Part shown: one piece after another, positions 61,288 through 64,000 of the stretch
Layout: the number at the start of each line of letters is the position of its first letter
Position numbering within the stretch: position 1 is the first letter of the stretch
Source: Streptomyces canus 299MFChir4.1
GTDB taxonomy: Bacteria > Actinomycetota > Actinomycetes > Streptomycetales > Streptomycetaceae
Assembly (NCBI RefSeq): GCF_000383615.1
Contig: NZ_KB911588.1
Span: 354,850-418,849 of the forward strand
DNA length: 64,000 nucleotides
Direction of reading: 5' to 3'
Position numbers and translations under genes: made by a program
The notes under the pieces: model-generated
Database searches by the model: none
Seen by the model: only the letters and a program-made list of their open reading frames with translations
Told to the model about the DNA's origin: nothing

Positions 61288-61944
61288 ATGTCCCGCTCGC
61301 TCCGCCCGGACGCCGTGCTGATCCAGGCTGTCATCGCCGGTGCGCTGTCCTTCGCCCACCTGCACGACCTGGCCGACGCTGCCGGGCAATCCGGCTGGAA
61401 GGCCTGGGCGTATCCGATCAGCGTTGATCTGCTGCTGGTCGCCGCCTGGCGCCGACTGCGCACCGCCCGCCGGGACCGCTCCGCCTGGACCTGGTTCGTG
61501 ATCGCCCTGTTCGCCTCGCTCGGCGCGAACATCGCCACCGCCGGACTCCTGGACCTGGAGAGCGTGCCTGCCTGGCTGTGCATCCTCGTCGCTGGCTGGC
61601 CCGCGCTCGCGTTCCTGGGCGGCACCCTGCTCGTTCACTCGCCCACTGAACCGGCCGCTCCGGCACAGCCTGTGGACAGTGAATCGGCCGTGCCGGAAGT
61701 CGACGTGCACCGCGCCGACGAACCCGTGTCGGCCCCGGTTCCGGAACTGGCACCCGCCACGGCCAAGACACCCCCGGCTGATGTGCCCGTGATTCCGGTC
61801 GCGCTGCTGGATCACGCCCGGAAGATCGCCGATGCGCACCGCGCTTCCACCGGATCGCCGATGCCCGCCGACGCCCTGTCGGCCCGACTCCAACTGCCCG
61901 CCCCGATGGCGGACGCGATCGCCGCACAACTCCAACTCGCCTGA
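61288..61944 (+). CDS. Membrane protein with DUF2637-like domain (spread protein)
   Basis: A 218-residue protein behind a strong AAGGAGGTGA site (61274-61283). About four membrane helices in the first 110 residues (SGWKAWAYPISVDLLLVAAW is characteristic) precede a Pro/Ala-rich linker and a helical C-terminal tail. DUF2637-type proteins are common in Streptomyces plasmids, alongside spd genes that help the element spread between hyphal compartments. Confidence 0.8.
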   Translation: MSRSLRPDAVLIQAVIAGALSFAHLHDLADAAGQSGWKAWAYPISVDLLLVAAWRRLRTARRDRSAWTWFVIALFASLGANIATAGLLDLESVPAWLCILVAGWPALAFLGGTLLVHSPTEPAAPAQPVDSESAVPEVDVHRADEPVSAPVPELAPATAKTPPADVPVIPVALLDHARKIADAHRASTGSPMPADALSARLQLPAPMADAIAAQLQLA

Positions 61945-61956
61945 GAGGAAAAGAAG

Positions 61957-62145
61957 TTGACCACCATGCAGCCCTTCAACCACCCCTACGACTTCGTGAA
62001 CGCGGCCCGCGAGATGGCCGACGCCGGACGCCCGGCCCTGGCCCGCCTGCTCGCCGAGGAAGCCGCCGACCGCACCCCGGACCCGAACACGGCACAGCAG
62101 ATCCTCGCCGAGTTCCCCGGCCGCAGCCTGCGACAGGGGGGCTGA
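61957..62145 (+). CDS. Small AICE protein (62 aa)
   Basis: The start is the TTG at 61957, with GAGAGGAA about 7 bases upstream; the in-frame ATG at 61966 is farther from that site. The sequence is soluble and helical (FVNAAREMADAGRPALARLLAEEAA). It is conserved in element spread regions, with no known function. Confidence 0.6.
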   Translation: MTTMQPFNHPYDFVNAAREMADAGRPALARLLAEEAADRTPDPNTAQQILAEFPGRSLRQGG

Positions 62146-62149
62146 CGCC

Positions 62150-62338
62150 GTGCCCGCTTACCGCCGCTTCCGCGACCAGCGCCGCATCGGCCCTGTCCAG
62201 GTCGCCACCTACTACGACGGCCGCGGCCGCGACAAGCACACCGCCGCCTGCACCGCGCCGGGCTGCGGCTTCTCCGCCGACTACACCGACCGCTCCGCCG
62301 CCGAACTCGCCGCCAGTACCCACCGCTGCAAGGCCTGA
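62150..62338 (+). CDS. Small zinc-finger-like mobile-element protein (62 aa)
   Basis: It starts with GTG 5 bases after the previous stop. It has a Cys-x4-Cys and a His-x-x-Cys pattern (CTAPGCGF ... THRC), a possible zinc site. It resembles 'mobile element transfer' proteins of Streptomyces elements. Confidence 0.7.
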   Translation: MPAYRRFRDQRRIGPVQVATYYDGRGRDKHTAACTAPGCGFSADYTDRSAAELAASTHRCKA

Positions 62339-62353
62339 AAGGGAGACCCCGTC

Positions 62354-62509
62354 ATGGACGTTCCGCTCTGGCTCGCCGTGATCGTCGTCGGATACCTCGG
62401 CATCAAGCTCACCCGCCCGCCGATCTGGCTCGTGGTCTTGCTCCTGCTCGGCGGCTACCTCATCGCCGGAAGCTTCCTCGGCCCCACCGTCGACGGCCTC
62501 GTCAAGTAA
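62354..62509 (+). CDS. Small two-helix membrane protein (51 aa)
   Basis: A 51-residue protein from the ATG at 62354 with GGGAGA upstream. Two hydrophobic segments (PLWLAVIVVGYLGIKL and IWLVVLLLLGGYLIAG) flank a short basic turn. It fits the tiny SpdA/SpdD-type spread proteins. Confidence 0.65.
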   Translation: MDVPLWLAVIVVGYLGIKLTRPPIWLVVLLLLGGYLIAGSFLGPTVDGLVK

Positions 62510-62533
62510 CCCCGGCCCGAAAGGACATCAGCC

Positions 62534-62842
62534 GTGTTCACCCCGAAGTACCCGCCCCAGGACACCGCCCCGCCGGCCACCACGATCCCGGTTCCGGCCT
62601 CCGATCTCCCCGCCCCGGCGGCCCCCGCCGCTCCGGCCCCGGTCGCCCCGGTGTCGAACCGGCCGGTCGTCCAGCTCACCCCCGGCAGCGCGCTCGCCCT
62701 CGCCGCGGGTGGTGGCGCCGTGGTCCTCGTCGTCGGCGCGGTCCTGGTCTCCCTGCTCCTCGCGGTCGCCATCACCGGCATGTCGGTGGCCGTGTGCGCG
62801 CTCGTCATCCGCTCGATCCTCAACTCCGAAAGGAACCGCTGA
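62534..62842 (+). CDS. SpdD-like spread protein (102 aa)
   Basis: A GTG-started protein with a Pro/Ala-rich N-terminus and one long hydrophobic region (LALAAGGGAVVLVVGAVLVS) continuing into LLLAVAITGMSVAVCALVI. The layout matches SpdD-type proteins that support plasmid spread in mycelium. Confidence 0.75.
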   Translation: MFTPKYPPQDTAPPATTIPVPASDLPAPAAPAAPAPVAPVSNRPVVQLTPGSALALAAGGGAVVLVVGAVLVSLLLAVAITGMSVAVCALVIRSILNSERNR

Positions 62843-62843
62843 C

Positions 62844-63062
62844 ATGGGCTTCTTCAGCAACCCCGAGAAGGCAGACCGCGACCTGACCCAGGACATGCTC
62901 GCCGACATCTCGGTCGACCTCAGGGGAAACGGCCCGGTCGACGACTTCACGGCCGTGGTCGCCGGATCGCTACTGGCCACCGCGAACGCTCAAGGCCTCG
63001 TCGACGACTGCGGGGACGAGGACGCCTACCCGCCGCGCGGGCACGGCTACTCCCGCCGCTAA
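62844..63062 (+). CDS. Small acidic AICE protein (72 aa)
   Basis: It starts at the ATG at 62844, one base after the preceding stop, with GAAAGGAACC upstream. It begins MGFFSNPEKADRDLTQDMLA and has an acidic C-terminal part. No family is recognised. Confidence 0.6.
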   Translation: MGFFSNPEKADRDLTQDMLADISVDLRGNGPVDDFTAVVAGSLLATANAQGLVDDCGDEDAYPPRGHGYSRR

Positions 63063-63156
63063 ACGGCCCCCGGGGCGGCCTCGGTCGCCAAACTTCCGCC
63101 GCCCCGGGCGCCTGGACCACTTCCAGATCCAAAGGACCCGAAAGGGAAGTCTCATC

Positions 63157-63336
63157 ATGCCCCAGCACGCCCCGAACACGCCCGTCTGCCGCGACTGCGA
63201 CGGCTTCCCCACCGTCGCCATCACCACCGGCACCCGCAACCCGGACGGCACCCGCACCACCCTCACGGTCACCTGCCCGACCTGCAAGGGCACCGGTCGC
63301 CGCACCGCCGCCACCCTCATCCGGGCCGGGAGGTGA
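63157..63336 (+). CDS. Small zinc-ribbon protein (59 aa)
   Basis: A 59-residue protein from the ATG at 63157 behind GAAAGGGAAG. It has two CxxC pairs, VCRDCDG and CPTCKGTG, as in a single zinc ribbon, and closely resembles the 60-aa protein after the translocase. Confidence 0.7.
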   Translation: MPQHAPNTPVCRDCDGFPTVAITTGTRNPDGTRTTLTVTCPTCKGTGRRTAATLIRAGR

Positions 63337-63341
63337 CGGGC

Positions 63342-63551
63342 ATGTTCCGCAAGCTCCCCGCCAGCCTGATCCCGACCGAGGAAAGCCCCGGCCTGCGCGT
63401 CAAGGGCGCCACCAAGTACACGCGATCGCAGGGCGACTACCTCTGCGGCGGCTGCGGCGCTGAGGACCACGCCAACGGCAACGACGACGTCAAGGCCCTG
63501 GTCGACGACTACACCGCCCACCACGGCCCCGCCCACCGAGGTAGCCGCTGA
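63342..63551 (+). CDS. Small Cys-rich AICE protein (69 aa)
   Basis: The ATG at 63342 has GGGAGG 8 bases upstream; a GTG at 63333 overlapping the previous stop is possible. It contains YLCGGCGAEDHAN and a His pair (AHHGPAH), which could form a zinc site. Its stop overlaps the start of the rep gene by one base (TGATG). Confidence 0.6.
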   Translation: MFRKLPASLIPTEESPGLRVKGATKYTRSQGDYLCGGCGAEDHANGNDDVKALVDDYTAHHGPAHRGSR

Positions 63552-63682
63552 TGACTGACACCGCCACCACGGCGGGCCTGGACCCGGCCACCCTCGCCGA
63601 CGTGCTGAGGCTGGCCGGGTCCATCGGCTTCGACCGCATCCAAGACCAAATCCGCCGCACCGGCGGCTGCTCCGACCCCATC
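63551..63682 (+). pseudogene. repSA: Replication initiator gene (RepSA-like), 5' end only, interrupted by an IS21-type element
   Basis: The N-terminal 44 residues (MTDTATTAGLDPATLADVLR, then IGFDRIQDQIRRTGG) match the start of the RepSA-type initiator of pSAM2-like elements. Homology stops after SDPI, where the IS21 end begins with TGTCGGCGTACGGAC at about 63683. The frame stays open across the IS to the window edge only as antisense of istB. The element's rolling-circle replication should be lost unless the rest is expressed elsewhere. Confidence 0.75.
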
Positions 63683-64000
63683 TGTCGGCGTACGGACTTC
63701 TCTCCCCGGTCGCGTACGGGTGAACGTCCCCAGTTGTCAGGCCACTTCGGTCTCTCGCTCGATGGCCTGGAGGCGGTTCTTGAGCCGGTAGCTCGGGCCG
63801 TTGATCGCGATCACTTCGCAATGGTGGAGGAGCCGGTCGAGGATCGCGGTGGCGAGGACCTCGTCGCCGAAGACTTGGCCCCATTCGCTGAAGGTCTTGT
63901 TCGAGGTCAGGATGATGGAGCCCTTCTCGTAACGCTTGGAGATGACCTGGAAGACCAGGTTCGCCTCGGCACGTTCGAGGGGCTGATAGCCCACTTCGTC
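63683..64000. mobile_element. IS21-family insertion sequence, one end
   Basis: The end begins TGTCGGCG, with the TG terminus usual for IS21 elements. istB lies inside it in the expected orientation, close to the end. The element continues past the window, and istA should lie there. The boundary at 63683 is inferred from where RepSA similarity stops. Confidence 0.75.
63737..64000 (-). CDS. istB: IstB-like ATP-binding protein of the IS21 element, 5' end off the window
   Basis: The visible C-terminal 87 residues read DEVGYQPLERAEANLVFQVI onward, then SIILTSNKTFSEWGQVFGD, TAILDRLLHHCEVI and SYRLKNR. These are diagnostic of IstB, the AAA+ helper of the IS21 transposase. DEVGYQ is its Walker B region. 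The stop is at 63737. Confidence 0.93.
   Translation of the reverse strand, partial: DEVGYQPLERAEANLVFQVISKRYEKGSIILTSNKTFSEWGQVFGDEVLATAILDRLLHHCEVIAINGPSYRLKNRLQAIERETEVA

Noticed and set aside
63551..64000. A RepSA-fused frame that stays open through the IS to the window end
   Set aside because: Beyond about 63682 the frame is simply the antisense of istB, and the translated sequence has no relation to RepSA.

Overview
The window is GC-rich actinobacterial chromosome, almost certainly Streptomyces. The evidence is codon use (many GTG starts and rare TTA codons), the gene content, and five parS-type palindromes (core GTTTCACGTGAAAC) plus two DnaA-box clusters. These last two features point to the oriC-proximal part of a linear Streptomyces chromosome. 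The gene order cydA-cydB-cydCD ... serS-pheA-dtpA-copper genes matches what I know of the S. coelicolor/S. lividans core region. No database could be searched, so this is recognition from memory.

Region 1 (1-18,692): a metallophosphoesterase cut by the left edge, a LacI regulator, a HisC-like aminotransferase, the cytochrome bd oxidase operon (cydA, cydB, fused cydCD) behind a perfect Rex operator, a secreted M23 peptidase, a HAD phosphatase, an LLM flavin oxidoreductase and the RNA 2'-phosphotransferase KptA. It ends with a tightly coupled four-gene operon, each gene overlapping the next by 4 nt: M24-like protein, alpha/beta hydrolase-SDR fusion, predicted metal-dependent hydrolase, MerR regulator.

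Region 2 (18,693-34,625): a four-gene ABC-2 export cluster, tRNA-Ser(GCT), a second HAD phosphatase, serS and pheA, with a DnaA-box-rich spacer between serS and pheA. The copper-handling cluster follows: dtpA, copCD, ecuC, sco, ycnI and a membrane protein. An RsbW-like ATPase and an alpha/beta hydrolase close the region.

Region 3 (34,718-42,778) is the most interesting part: a complete FxSxx-COOH RiPP cassette. fxsA is a 64-aa precursor ending Phe-Gln-Ser-Ala-Val. fxsB is a radical SAM/SPASM cyclophane synthase with a C-terminal HExxH domain. fxsC is a TIR-like protein. fxsT is a 1,321-aa protein with ParA-like, TIR-like, NB-ARC and TPR parts. fxsC and fxsT carry three TTA codons, suggesting bldA-dependent expression. 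The combination looks like a peptide-centred signalling or immune system, and its role is not established.

Region 4 (43,265-57,135): core and accessory genes, including a Tat-type intradiol dioxygenase, a CitG-like protein, an MFS exporter with a MocR regulator, Xaa-Pro aminopeptidase, a SpoIIE-type phosphatase, a degenerate prim-pol-like protein, a SEC-C protein, an RsbW-like ATPase, a glycerophosphodiesterase and an HtrA protease.

Region 5 (57,198-64,000): tRNA-Ser(TGA) followed by the left part of an integrative and conjugative element of the pSAM2 type (AICE). It holds a GntR/KorSA-like repressor with four operator copies, an FtsK/TraB-like translocase, spread genes and several tiny zinc-ribbon proteins. 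The replication initiator gene is broken after about 44 codons by an IS21-family element whose istB runs off the right edge. A roughly 150-nt hairpin with many G-U-compatible pairs lies between the tRNA and the repressor. Integrase, excisionase and the other attachment site are not in the window.
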